In this document: piece by piece, positions 29,667 through 39,570 of the stretch
Layout: each line of letters begins with the position of its first letter
Position numbering within the stretch: position 1 is the stretch's first letter
Notes under the pieces: model-generated
Databases searched by the model: none
What the model was told of the DNA's origin: nothing
The model's input: the letters and a program-made list of their open reading frames with translations, nothing else
Made by a program: the position numbers and the translations under genes
NCBI GenBank assembly: GCA_943736015.1
Contig: OX031064.1
Span: forward strand, 32,797,361-32,861,360
Reading direction: 5' to 3'
Source: Tridacna crocea
Taxonomy: Eukaryota > Mollusca > Bivalvia > Cardiida > Cardiidae
Length of the DNA: 64,000 bases

Positions 29667-30299
29667 GGAAACACCATAAAAAATCTAATTCTATGGTTTT
29701 TAATTATTGATGATTTGTAATGTTTTTTTTTTTTTCAAATAAATTTCAGTGATAAATATATCTTTTAATTTGGTGAGATGTGAAAAATCTAAGTACCCAC
29801 CCTTACAGTATTATAATCTGATCTTGATCTATGCCGACCACAAACGCACTTTTCGCCAATACTACAAAAAGGGTTTATTATTTAGTAATGCTAGGATAAA
29901 GTTTTCCTAACAATACAAACGATTTCGGATATTAAAAGAGCACTTGATTATTTCTAAAACTTATTAGATTTCAACTTTAGATAGAAAGCACAATTCAAGT
30001 CGGGATTTTCTCCGGTATTTGTGATTGATAGCTTAAAAGTTGTGTTTTTTTCTTCTCAATGCGTATTTTGTTTCTCTTTATTTAATCTTTTGATAAGGCA
30101 ATTTAGATAATCCCGTATCATGTTGTATTAATCCCACGCGTATTTTGTCCCTATTCTTCATTATAAACAGAAAAAAAAACTAAATAATATCTTCTGATCT
30201 AAATCCTTGCTGTTTCTGTCAGACAAAATTTTACCATCGTCGTAATTAGAAGCATTTTCAAAGGACAATAACGTCAAATTAAGTATAGTATCATTAATT
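29667..30299. other. Gene-free AT-rich stretch
   Basis: About 29817-29860 has ATCTGATCTTGATCTATGCC, an E arm. No gene is seen. Confidence 0.4.
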
Positions 30300-30515
30300 T
30301 GTCTCATTACCAAACGACAATATTTTAGGCTTGCCCAAATTGAAAGCATTTGCAGACGACAAAATAAAAATTTGAAATTTGTTTTGTGGAGGGTAGAAAA
30401 CATTGTGGGAAAAGGAGAAAATGCTGGTTACCAGCATTTTCTCCTTTTCCCGCACTGTTTTCTAAAGGCTTCTTTCTCAGGGGCGTCAAAAGTAGGGATT
30501 GTGTGGGAATGGGTT
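30300..30515 (-). mobile_element. A element without clear TTAA
   Basis: CATTACCAAACGACAATATT, TTGCAGACGACAAAATAAAA, core GCTGGTTACCAGC, GGGCGTCAAAAGTAGGGATT, ending GGGAATGGGTTATA. Confidence 0.8.
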
Positions 30516-30602
30516 ATATTGTTATCTCTAAAAACTTTCAATTTGGACAAGTACAAACTTGTGACAAGTTAGGCGAAGAATGGTCTCGTCCAAATTCTTT
30601 GA

Positions 30603-30829
30603 TTAACCATTTCCCATACGACAAAATTTGGACTCTTCCAAACTGAAAGAGTTTGCAGACGACAATTTTAGAATTTGAGAAAATGGCAGAAAGTTGTCAA
30701 AAAGGGTAGAAAACACTGTGGGAAAAGGAGAAATTGCTCGTTACGAGCAATTTCTCCTTTTCCCACAGTGTTTTCAAAAGACTCTTACTGCAGACACGTA
30801 AAAACCAGGGCTTGTTTGGGAAAGGTTAA
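30603..30829 (-). mobile_element. A2-type TTAA palindromic MITE
   Basis: TTAACCATTTCCCATACGAC ... TTTGGGAAAGGTTAA. Core stem GAAAACACTGTGGGAAAAGG with centre GCTCGTTACGAGC, perfect over 67 bp. The right side (ACTCTTACTGCAGACACG) differs from A. Confidence 0.88.
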
Positions 30830-30919
30830 CCCAGAGAGCGCCGAATGAACCGTGTGGACATCTTCATCATAGAAACATGCCTCATATAGGAGCAATCGTA
30901 TGGTCGTTCTCTCCATGAG

Positions 30920-31166
30920 CGGACAGTTTAGATCAAAGATCAGACTGCACATTTTGTGTAGTCTGATCTTGATCTACACTGGCCGAAAAGGCAATCATAG
31001 TTGCGAATGAACCATGCGGATATTTTCAACCTAGAAATAAGACCAATATACATGTAATTGCAATTGTAATGTAGTTCTTTTCCAGTATACCCTTGCCAAA
31101 CGGATAATGTAGGTCCAAGATCAGACTGCACATTATGTGCAGTCTGATCTTGATATACACTTGCCG
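30920..31166. repeat. Two family E palindromes
   Basis: 30920-30985: CGGACAGTTTAGATCAAAG ... CTTGATCTACACTGGCCG. 31101-31166: CGGATAATGTAGGTCCAAG ... CTTGATATACACTTGCCG. Both keep GATCAGACTGCAC / GTGCAGTCTGATC or close. Confidence 0.78.
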
Positions 31167-31220
31167 CACAGGCAATTATACTTGCGAAAGACACTCTAAG
31201 CTTTAAGGGTTTCACAATAT

Positions 31221-31452
31221 TTAACTCTGTACCAAATGACAAAATTTTACACTGGTCCAAATTGAAAGCATTTGCAGACAGCAAAAATAAAAGTGACTGA
31301 AAATTTGAAATGTGTTTTGTGAAGGGTAGAAAACATTGTGGGAAAAAGGAGAAAATGCTGGTTACCAGCATTTTCTCCTTTTTCCCACAATGTTTTCTAC
31401 AAGCTTCTTTCTCAGGGTCGTCAAAAGTAGGGATTGTGTGGTAATGGATTAA
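31221..31452 (-). mobile_element. A-type TTAA MITE with 69-bp core
   Basis: TTAACTCTGTACCAAATGAC ... GTGGTAATGGATTAA. The palindrome (31329-31397) has five A in GGGAAAAAGG and five T in CCTTTTTCCC, so both arms gained one base. Confidence 0.88.
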
Positions 31453-31885
31453 GAAAGAGGACCAAGGCACGGTAGATGACACCAGATCTGATGACAGATT
31501 TTTTTATTCGTTAAATTGAATTACCACAATTACAATTAGATAAATAGCCCATCAAATAGTTTTGATAGAAAAATCGTCACAGCTTTTGTCATGGAATTGG
31601 CAGACGATAATTTACTGCGGGACGGTGTCACGTTCTGAACTCTCGTGCACCTGCCCTCTTGCTCTCGTTGGAAACGATACGACAGCGCGCCATGTTTTGA
31701 TTTTTCTTTATAAACAGTAAGCAGAGAAAAAAGAACGATTTATCAGGATTTTGTATCGCTGAAAAAAACATTAATTCCACAAGGAACCAATGAGGATTTC
31801 ACCGATCTGGAGGAACAAGACATTTTCGCTGTTTTCAACAATATTTTCAAGAGCCTTCACCTTTCAATCCGTCCTTTGAGACCAT
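31453..31885. other. Gene-free stretch
   Basis: No recognised gene or repeat. Confidence 0.4.
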
Positions 31886-32360
31886 TTCAAAGCACTGCGT
31901 ACAACATTATTTCTAAATACCATTCTATTTTCAACAAATGATGAAAGTCATGACGACAACACTTATTTTTCTCTAAATTTCAAATCAGTGCGTACAATAT
32001 TATGCCTAAATACCATTCTCTTTTCGACAAATGATGAAAGTCATTACCACAACACTTATTTTTATTTCTCTCTAAATTTCAAATCAGTGAGTACAATATT
32101 ATGCCTAAATATCATTCTCTATTCGACAAATGATGAAAGTCATTACCACAACACTTATTTCTCCCTCAATTTCAAATCAGTGAGTACAATATTATGTCTA
32201 AATACCATTCTCTATTCGACAAATAATGAAAGTCACACGACAACACTTATTTCTCTCTCAATTTCCTACCAATGCGTACAGTAAGTAATTTTTTTTAAAC
32301 AATATTATGTCTAAATGCCATTCTCTTTTCGACAAATAATGAAAGTCATTACAACACTTA
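31886..32360. repeat. About 90-99-bp tandem repeat, five copies
   Basis: Units contain TAAATACCATTCT, TCGACAAATGATGAAAGTCA and ACAACACTTATTT, starting near 31887, 31978, 32077, 32170 and 32262. Length differs by small insertions. A frame of 98 codons over the array is not conserved and not called. Confidence 0.85.
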
Positions 32361-32388
32361 TTTCTCTCTCACCGCTAGACATATGGTA

Positions 32389-32463
32389 GGTTTACTTCGA
32401 AAACCTCGTAACTACAACTTGTTACAAGGTGTACATGTTACTAGGTTTTTGAAGTAAACTGAC
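32389..32463. repeat. Palindrome family D, copy 2
   Basis: GGTTTACTTCGAAAACCTCG ... TACTAGGTTTTTGAAGTAAA, with a loop-proximal imperfection. Confidence 0.72.
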
Positions 32464-32469
32464 GATATG

Positions 32470-32570
32470 TGGTTGATTGTATGGTGTTGAATGTTGTTTT
32501 CTGTATTGTTTCACTTATCCATGCTTGCTTTCCTGGAGATTCTTTCCCGTTTTTAAGAATAGTTGGTGAA
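32470..32570 (-). mobile_element. SINE 3' fragment
   Basis: TTGATTGTATGGTGTTGAAT and GCTTTCCTGGAGATTCTTT match the 3' part of the 13965-family SINE on the minus strand. It breaks at GGTGAATACGGTCCC, an I-family end. 32690-32930 holds nothing recognised. Confidence 0.65.
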
Positions 32571-32934
32571 TACGGTCCCTGCTGAACTTTTTTCCCATGG
32601 TCAAACCAGTAACAACAACAATACTGGGATGAAAGCAAAACCCATCGTTTGACCAACGCCCGTTCTCTGGCATGGGAAAATCAATATTTATCTATTCTTT
32701 TGCCAGGAATTAATCCAAACAACACGTTCAGGCATTAACAGTTTTGGGGTTTCGTTGATTGGTTTCGTATTGTTGTTCAATAATGTGGCACGAGTTAGTT
32801 TGACTTTTCATCACAATGGTACAATCGGATTGCAAGTTAGAAACGAATTAAGCTGTAGCTGATTATTAGCGTTAACCTTTCCCTTTGCAGATAATGGCCT
32901 TTTATATCCTTGAATTATTGAAATTTTTTTTTTT

Positions 32935-33195
32935 TAAGAAAACCGCTGGGAAAAAAAGGTCATTGCTTGTTTCGAGCAATGGCTGCTTTTCGCACGATGT
33001 TTTCAACTCTATCTAAAGACGTTAGTGTTTCTTTTCTGTGGGAATAATGTAGCTGATTATAAATTCCACTAATTTCTGTAACACACATGACCTTTTACTT
33101 TCCCTGCAATCAGCGGCTTTGAAGAAATATGTAGAAAATGGGCATTTTTGCTTTAACTAGCAACTGCGCCTTTTCCCACGTTGTTCTCAAACTTA
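32935..33195. repeat. Two decayed A2-like palindromes
   Basis: 32935-33005: GAAAACCGCTGGGAAAAAA with GCTTGTTTCGAGC and CGCACGATGTTTTC. 33120-33195: ATGTAGAAAATGGGC ... GCGCCTTTTCCCACGTTG. No ends are found. Confidence 0.5.
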
Positions 33196-33265
33196 TTCGA
33201 AGACAACGTGCTTTTTTTTTGTAAACTAAACCTTTTGGAGGTTTAAAAAAAAAATTTTTTTTCTG

Positions 33266-33493
33266 TTAACCCTTTCCCAAACGACAATTTTTGGACTCTT
33301 CTAAACCGAGAGAGTTTGCAGAGGACAATTTTTGATTTTGAGAAAATGGCAGAAAGTTCTCAAAAAGGGTAGAAAACACAGTGGGAAAAGGGGAAATTGC
33401 GCGTTACGAGCAATTTCTCCTTTTCCCACAGTGTTTTCAAAAGAGTTTCACTGCAGACACGTAAAAACCAGGGCTTGTTTGGGAAAGAGTTAA
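33266..33493 (-). mobile_element. A2-type TTAA palindromic MITE
   Basis: TTAACCCTTTCCCAAACGAC ... GTTTGGGAAAGAGTTAA. The core has centre GCGCGTTACGAGC and stem AACACAGTGGGAAAAGG / CCTTTTCCCACAGTGTT. Confidence 0.87.
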
Positions 33494-33749
33494 ACTTGGT
33501 CTTCATTATGTTTAGTAGAGCATTGCCTTGTTTCTAATCACCTGCAAACGTATTTATAAGCATGTTGTCTCGATGTCACAAAAGAAACTGACAGATTCTC
33601 TGTTCTTGAACACTGAGGCATTTCTCTTGTCACAATATTGTGTTTTCTCAGTCTTTCTTCTAAGTGTTTCTCTGCGTATTTATTGACCACATACTGATAT
33701 GTAGTTTTGATTGTTTGGTAAGAGCGAGCGAAGTTAGCAAGAATGCATG

Positions 33750-34175
33750 TACGAGGGATGTCCCAAAATAGATTGGACCATTCTAATAGAATTATTTTTA
33801 TAACGTTAGAGACAAACGCCCTTCAGAGCATATGAACACAGGATTTATGACAGAATATGAAATTTCAACGTTCTAGCTTAATTTAACCTGCTCAGAGAAG
33901 TTTAATTTGCACCAATCATATAACCCCGGCCCACACGTTCATAATAATTTAAAAGACGTCAACGTCATTAGCGTTACTCCTTTTCGAAATACTCGTCGTG
34001 GTAATCGATGCATTTTTGGTGCCACACAACCCACTTGTCGTACACGTTGGTAGACCAGCTGGTCTGTAGTCCGCGAAACACTGTAAGTTTTCAAACCTAT
34101 GTCATCGTAATTGTGACTGTGGAAAGACGGCAAAACCTAGTGGGGCTAAGTGAGGGCTATTTTGGGACAGCCATC
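33750..34175 (-). mobile_element. Shrunken mariner-like element
   Basis: Ends GATGTCCCAAAATAGATTGG and TATTTTGGGACAGCCATCC share inverted TGTCCCAAAATAG. Between them is only the C-terminal tail of a transposase. At about 425 bp it is far too short to be autonomous (mariners are usually about 1.3 kb). Confidence 0.65.
33974..34090 (-). pseudogene. Mariner-like transposase C-terminal relic
   Basis: The minus strand from 34090 to 33974 reads about 38 residues ending VYDKWVVWHQKCIDYHDEYF then EKE and a stop. A tryptophan and cysteine-containing segment followed by YFEK near the C-terminus is typical of mariner-family transposases. The frame is closed upstream by TGA, and the catalytic DDD/D region is absent. 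The remnant cannot be functional. The subfamily is not assignable by eye. Confidence 0.6.
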
Positions 34176-34224
34176 CAACGTTACATGTGTTCAACTTTTA
34201 AAAACGAATGACTGTAAATAATGT

Positions 34225-34432
34225 ACACATGTTGAAAGCGTTTGCTGATGAAATATCAAATTTATTTCAAACAATGCGTTTTCACTTGAAAAAGGGTAGA
34301 AAATAGAAAACACCGTGGGAAAAGAAGAAAATGCTGGCTACCAGCATTTTCTTCTTTTCCCACAGAGTTTCCAAAAGCCTTCTTCTTAAACAGGGTCTGA
34401 AGTTCACGGGATTGTTTGATGAAAATTGAATT
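34225..34432 (-). mobile_element. A element with matched AAGAAG/CTTCTT core
   Basis: GCGTTTGCTGATG, AAAGGGTAGAAAATAG, core CACCGTGGGAAAAGAAG ... GCTGGCTACCAGC ... CTTCTTTTCCCACAGAG. The TTAA ends have decayed. Confidence 0.68.
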
Positions 34433-34840
34433 ATCCCACGGCCAAGAAATGCACCCCATCTGCGCGTAATTCGCGCTTTACATTCCTGCATCAAGAAGAA
34501 CGTTCTTTCAGTATTTTGTGTTAGGGGATTAAAAAATATAACCCCGTCAGACCAAACTCGTTATCACTCTGTTCCGAAAATTTTCGCCGAACGGACTTTC
34601 AACTGTGTTCGGACGGATTGGACGTATTAGCAACCGTTTACAATCTGTCTACGAAGTTAATGGACGATTAAGAACGGGAAGGGTGCTCCAAAACTTTGAG
34701 CCTGCTCAATTTTTTGCTGTCCATCCCATTCTGTAATTAGACGGAATGGCAAGGTACCTAAAACAAGATGGACGTATGAATGGAACTTCCGAACGTCAAT
34801 CCTTATAGACGCGGTACAGCCCGGCATCAATTGGCGATGC
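34433..34840. other. Gene-free stretch
   Basis: No supported gene. The sequence is less AT-rich than its surroundings and may begin the tandem repeat described next. Confidence 0.35.
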
Positions 34841-35500
34841 GTTTGCATTTTACCGGACGATATTACGCGTCCTGTCCCGACTGCAGCCCGTTTTACGATT
34901 TTGTTAATTTAAGCATATTTATTTTACATCGATTGAGAGACAAGTTATTACAACTTATACTAATCTCTCTCGATTCTGCTTCCTGGGAACTACACCAGTG
35001 CTCCGGCCGAATGTATAGGCCGGTGAAAAATCCCTAAGTTGACTTCCGCTCCCAGGTATCGAACTCAGGACCTTGTGGTTACGAGGCCGACACACTACCT
35101 CACAGCCACGGACACCTCACGTACGAATTTGTTGACTGCGATATGACTTTTTAAGAACAGGCTTGGTGAGACAAGGGTTTCAGGCATTATCAGGCCAAAG
35201 TAACACGTTCTAGCCGAACCGCAACCCGTTTTCCTATTATGTCAGGTCGGGGTAGAACGATCTGAGAACTAGTTTGGCGTGACGGGGGCTTTACCGACCG
35301 AGTTGCCCGTCCTTTTCCGACCGCAGGCCGTTTTTCGGTTTTGTTGACCAAGATAAAACTTTCTAAGAACAGATTTGTTGAGATGAGAACTTCAGCCTTT
35401 ATCAGTTCAAAATAACTTGTTCTAGCCCGACCACAACCCGTTTTCATATTATGTCAAAAGGGAGTAAGATGTTCTATGAACTAATCTGATGTCCCAGGGG
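34841..35500. repeat. About 210-bp tandem repeat interrupted by a SINE
   Basis: Units share GACCGCAGGCCG/GACTGCAGCCCG, TTTTGTT(A/G)A, TAAGAACAG, GTTCTAGCC and ACAACCCGTTTTC. Starts of TAAGAACAG are near 35152 and 35364, period about 212 bp. The first unit is split by the SINE at 34908-35122. Confidence 0.75.
34908..35122 (-). mobile_element. tRNA-derived SINE, second family, copy 2
   Basis: On the minus strand: GGTGTCCGTGGCTGTGAGGT, B box TGAGTTCGATACCTGGG, AGAGATTAGTATAAGTTGTA, and ATCGATGTAAAATAAATA at the 3' end. Flanked by ACGATTTTGTTAA (34895-34907) and ACGAATTTGTTGA (35123-35135), a likely 13-bp target duplication with 11 matches. Confidence 0.87.
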
Positions 35501-35805
35501 CTTTACATAATATTGCAAAAAAATGTGATATGTGTAAATTACGTAATCCCAAACGTTTTGATGACATGTTTACAGAATTACGACAGATGTGTTACTTTCA
35601 AGCAAAACAAACTGACACTGGCTTTACATTTGGGATTTTCACAGCTATACCCTTTTGACATTATGACCTGCATTAGGTTTTTACAAGGCCATTAATCGAA
35701 TGCAAGTCTAGATAGCTTTAATCATAGCTTGGAATCGGACGGCTAAAATCAAGGATACTGTACATTTTTATTTTTTCTTGTCCTTGAATTGTAAGAGTTG
35801 TTTGT
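35501..35805. other. Gene-free stretch
   Basis: No recognised gene or repeat. Confidence 0.35.
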
Positions 35806-36033
35806 TTAACTCTTTCCCAAACGACAAATTTTGGACTCTTCCAAACCGAAAGAGTTTGCAGACGACAATTTTAGATTTTGAGAAAATGGCAGAAACTTCT
35901 CAAAAAGGGTAGAAAACACTATGTGAAAAGGAGAAATTGCTCGTTACGAGCAATTTCTCCTTTTCACACAGTGTTTTCAGAAGACTTTTACTGCAGACAC
36001 GTAAAAACCAGGGCTTGTTTGGGAAAGGGTTAA
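35806..36033 (-). mobile_element. A2-type TTAA MITE with matched core change
   Basis: TTAACTCTTTCCCAAACGAC ... GTTTGGGAAAGGGTTAA. The core (35912-35978) has TGTGAAAAGG left and CCTTTTCACA right, against TGGGAAAAGG / CCTTTTCCCA elsewhere. Confidence 0.88.
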
Positions 36034-36229
36034 ATGGTGTTTTTACGCCGCTTGCAACATTATTTCAGTCATATCACTGCCGCAGGTCACATATTCATGT
36101 ATATTCTTGGTTTCACTAATGCTAGGCTAGGGCTCTGAAGTAGCTTGTCCAAGGACACTCCTGTGAAAGGCCAAGATGAGCCAGTGAGGGTCGAGTCAGG
36201 GGCCTCCCTGTCACGAGCCATATACTTTA
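36034..36229 (-). mobile_element. SINE relic
   Basis: ATGGTGTTTTTACGCCG and CATTATTTCAGTCATATCAC match SINE 3' ends. The head-side part on the minus strand reads GGAGTGTCCTTGGACAAGC and GGCCCCTGACTCGACCC. It directly abuts the A2 element. Confidence 0.65.
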
Positions 36230-36445
36230 CCACCAACACCATAAAATTGTTGCCGTATTCACCAACCAGCCTTGATAACATTCTTAGTACGATTCTCAGG
36301 AATTTTCTAATCTATATTGGGAAGTAACGCAAGTTTTGACAGGCTAAATCAATTGGTTGTGAAAATCAAAACTTGGCGTTACTTTCTAAAACTAAAAAAA
36401 GAATGAAGAAAACAATACAAAACAATTGTTGAATACGGCCTATGT
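36230..36445. repeat. Palindromic family I, copy 4
   Basis: CCGTATTCACCAACCAGCC at the left and TTGTTGAATACGGCC at the right. Inner pair AAGTAACGCAAGTTTTGAC / AAAACTTGGCGTTACTTTC. Confidence 0.65.
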
Positions 36446-36469
36446 ACATGTATATACGACGTTTTTCAT

Positions 36470-37185
36470 TCCTTGCTTGCTTCCTTGCTTGCCCTGCTCG
36501 CTCGCTCGCTCGCTTCCTCCCTCCCTCTTTCCATGTTTCCCTTCCTCCCTCCCTTCCTCCCTCCCTCCCTTCCTCCCTCCTTCCTTCCTTCCTTCCTTCC
36601 TTCCTTCCTTCCTTCCTTCCTTCCTTCCTTCTTTCCTTCCTTCCTTCCTTCCTTCCTTCCCTTCCTTCCTTCCCTCCCTCCCTCTTTCCCTCCGTCTTTC
36701 CCTCCTTACTTCCCTCCTTCATTCATTCCTTCCTTCCTTCCTTCCCTGCCTCCCTTCCTCCTCCCTCTTTCCCTCCCTCTTCCCTCCCTCACTTCCTTCC
36801 TTCCTTCTCTCTCTGCCTCTCTTCCTCCCTCCCCCATCTTTTCCTCCCTCTTTCCTTCCCTCCCTACCTCATTCTTCCCTTTCCTCCCTCCCTTCCTCCC
36901 TCACTTCCTTCCTTCCTTCCTTCCTTTCTTTTCTCCCTGCCTTTCTTCCTCCCCCTCTTTCCCTCCCTCTTTTCCTCCCTCCTTACCTCCTTCCTTCCTC
37001 CCTTTCCTCCCTCCCTTCCTCTCTTCATTCCTTCCTTCCTTCCTTCCTTCCTTCCTTCCTTCTCTCCCTGCCTCTCTTCCTCCCTCTCTTTCCCTCCCTC
37101 TTTCCCTCCCTCCTTCCCTCCTTCCTTTCTCCCTTTCTTCCCTCCCTCCCTTCCTTCCTTCCATCCTTCCTTCCTTCCCCCTTCT
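36470..37185. repeat. (TTCC)n-rich polypyrimidine tract, about 715 bp
   Basis: TTCC and TCCC units with minor interruptions. All three plus frames stay open for 240-285 codons because the tract contains no TA/TG stops; this is compositional and not coding evidence. Confidence 0.96.
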
Positions 37186-37341
37186 TAGACCTGGGTTCAT
37201 TTACAAAGCGTAATAGATTCTTATGCTTACATGTACTTTACCCTTTATACTTACTTAAAAGAATAAAAGTTGCAAGCTGGTAAGATAAACCAATTTCTTT
37301 TCAGTTCCAAAGGTATTGTTGGAGGAAAGATATCCCTATAT

Positions 37342-37448
37342 CGGACAGCGTCGTTCCAAGATCAGACTGCACGTTCTGTGCAGTCTGATCTTGAAACGAC
37401 GCTGTCCGCAAGAGGTCGGCGAATCGAGCTTGGCACCGTAAGAGTTAA
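37342..37448 (+). mobile_element. Family E element with rewritten stem
   Basis: Palindrome 37342-37408: CGGACAGCGTCGTTCCAAG left and CTTGAAACGACGCTGTCCG right. Other E copies have GTGTAGATCA at this place, so several bases differ in both arms together. Tail GCAAGAGGTCGGCGAATCG to GAGTTAA at 37445-37448. Confidence 0.85.
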
Positions 37449-37604
37449 GGCAGATTTTGAATTGGCCTAGTTTTGAAGACTATTTCAGGATTGTTTAATA
37501 TTTAGTTTAGACCCTGATATTAACCATACGGCATACAAATCCATGCTTTCGTCTGCTATATGACTTACTATTTCATTTTTTTTTTTTATTTCACTGTGTT
37601 TAAT

Positions 37605-37845
37605 AACAACCATTTTCTCCTCTTCGCGCAATGTTTTTCTATCCCATAAAAGACAAATATCATATTTTAACAATATTTAATTTGTTGTCTGCAAATGCTT
37701 TCAATTTGGTCCATTCCAACATTTTGTCATTTGTTTTCAACTATGCTGGAAACAAATTTCAATTTTTGAGTTACGTTTGAATCGTCGTCTGCAAGTGCTT
37801 TCAATTTGGACCAGTCTAAAATTTTGTCGTTTGGGTAAGAGTTAA
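37605..37845 (+). repeat. Two tandem right halves of A elements
   Basis: First: CATTTTCTCCTCTTCGCGC ... GTCTGCAAATGCTTTC ... TTTTGTCATTTG. Second: GCTGGAAACAAATTTCAAT ... GTCGTTTGGGTAAGAGTTAA. Confidence 0.75.
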
Positions 37846-38690
37846 ACGAAATTCTTACTTCTTCTTCTGCTTAGATTTATTGGCCGGATAAAAATTGCAA
37901 TTATTTGAGAGGTCATTTGCAACCATGGCAAATTTATATAACACATCTTTTCTGAAATTCGTCCTATAAAAATTAAACCACGTCTTTTTTCTGTTGTCGT
38001 TTTATTTCTTATTTCGCATTGTGTACAAAACATGACGAAAAATGCTGTCTATCAGCGTTGTCAGCGCATGTCATATTTTTCGAAGATTCGACCTGTCTGC
38101 TCTGACGCATCACACATCCCCCGAATACCTGGGAAAAGTAGGGCTTATATCGAAGCTATTAGCCTATTACCCAAGCATATATATACAGGCAGTTTTAATA
38201 AATGGTCGATGCATAGGTTAAATGCTAGCTGATCACAGCCGAATGAATGGCACTATAGGTAGCGTTTTATTGAGTAAACGTGTATTTTATTTGAAATTCA
38301 CTTAAAACGTTTCTTGTATTAAAAAATTACTCTGCTTCTGTAACCGATGGGGCCTGTATTCATCAACCATTCTTAAGAACGTTCTTGGTCTTATTCTTCA
38401 AAATTTCCTGACTGTGAAAGTAAGAGAACTTCTGATTGGCTAAACCATTTGCTTTAGCCAATCAAAAGTTCTATTACTTTCACTCTGACAAAATTCTGAA
38501 GAATAAGACTAAGAATGTTTTTTTAAGAATGGTTGGTGAATATGAGCCCTGAATGCCCAAATTAGATAGATGTGTATTTGTAGAATGCCATCTAGCGGGA
38601 GATAGAACAATTTCGCAAGAAAAATGGATTCAGACAGCAAATTCTATGGCAGTCTGCCATTTAAACTCATTGCAACTGGAGAGGTCTGAT
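37846..38690 (+). repeat. Paralogous segment 2 (matches 22566-23965)
   Basis: Contains TGAGAGGTCATTTGCAACCA (37908), TTCGAAGATTCGACCTGTCT, one GAATACCTGGGAAAAGTAGG unit, AAATGGTCGATGCATAGGTT (38200) and AACAATTTCGCAAGAAAAAT (38607). It has no A element at the sites occupied in segment 1. An I-family element (38348-38552) is present only here. Confidence 0.78.
38348..38552. mobile_element. Palindromic family I, copy 2
   Basis: GGGGCCTGTATTCATCAACC / GGTTGGTGAATATGAGCCC ends. Inner stem CTTATTCTTCAAAATTT / AAATTCTGAAGAATAAG and centre CTGATTGGCTAAACC / TTTAGCCAATCAAAAG. Confidence 0.82.
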
Positions 38691-38839
38691 GACCTATCCA
38701 ACAAGACTTGTCGTGCAGGTTCATTAACCTGTATTGATCGTAACTAACATAAACAAAAGACATTGGATAACTATTATCTTATCTATGAAAAGTGAATGAA
38801 CTGAAGTCTTCGACATCTGAATTTGGTCATCCACCTTAT

Positions 38840-39056
38840 AGACACACAATCCTAACTTTTTGACTCTGAGAGGGAAAGCATTTGAAAACATCGTGGAAAA
38901 AGGAGAAAATGCTGATAACCAGCATTTTCTCCTTTTTCCACAATGTTTTCTACCCGATCAAGGGCAGAAATCATCATTCGAGGTACGCGTATTTTCTTGT
39001 TTATTTTGACGTCTGCAATTTCGTCGAGTTCAAAGTTTTGTCGTCTGGTAAAGAGT
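38840..39056 (+). mobile_element. A element with five-A/five-T core
   Basis: ACACACAATCCTAACTTTTT, core GAAAACATCGTGGAAAAAGG ... CTGATAACCAGC ... CCTTTTTCCACAATGTTTTC, GTCGTCTGGTAAAGAGTC. Confidence 0.8.
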
Positions 39057-39104
39057 CGGAAAGGCAACAGGACGCTGACTTCACGAAAGTGTGGGCTGAT
39101 CTTA

Positions 39105-39331
39105 GCCCATTACCGCACAATCCCTATTTTGACGACCCTGAGACAGAAGCCTTTGGAAAACATTGTGGGAATAGGAGAAAATGCTGGTAACCAGCATTTT
39201 CTCCTTTTCCCACAATGTTTTCTACCCTTCACAAAACAAATTTCAAATTTCCAGTCACTTTTATTTTGTCGTCTGCAAATGCTTTCGATTTGAACAAACC
39301 TAAAATTTTGTCGTTTGGTAATCAGTCAGTC
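39105..39331 (+). mobile_element. A-type MITE, ends degraded
   Basis: CCATTACCGCACAATCCC ... GTCGTTTGGTAATCAGTCAG. Full core with GCTGGTAACCAGC. The start of TTAA reads TTAG. Confidence 0.84.
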
Positions 39332-39469
39332 TCCTCCCTTCAAGAAGGGAATCTGCGTTTGTATTGGCCACTGTGTCCAACAGTTTGTGCGAACATTCTA
39401 AGTTTTATTCTAAAATCTCTTTTTAAATTTGAAAGTGACACATTTTCTGGATGGCTAAACGAAAAGGCT

Positions 39470-39570
39470 TACAGATACAGGACGAAGCCTAGTCTAAGCT
39501 AAGCCTACAAGTAGTTCTTTCACGTGCTTGGTGTATAGCACCGTCACACGGGATCTCGATTTAACGTAGG
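39470..39570. repeat. Interspersed repeat J, copy 2
   Basis: CAGATACAGGACGAAGCCTA, TTCTTTCACGTGCTTGGTG, ATAGCACCGTCACACGGGAT and CTCGATTTAACG match 15098-15200. Confidence 0.55.

Noticed and set aside
30603-30829. Conserved microRNA gene
   Set aside because: The stem is perfect and multicopy, unlike bulged single-copy miRNA precursors; small-RNA production is left open in the findings.
36426-37283. A 285-codon Ser/Leu/Pro/Phe frame and companions in other frames
   Set aside because: All three frames are open because the TTCC tract lacks stop triplets; composition explains them.
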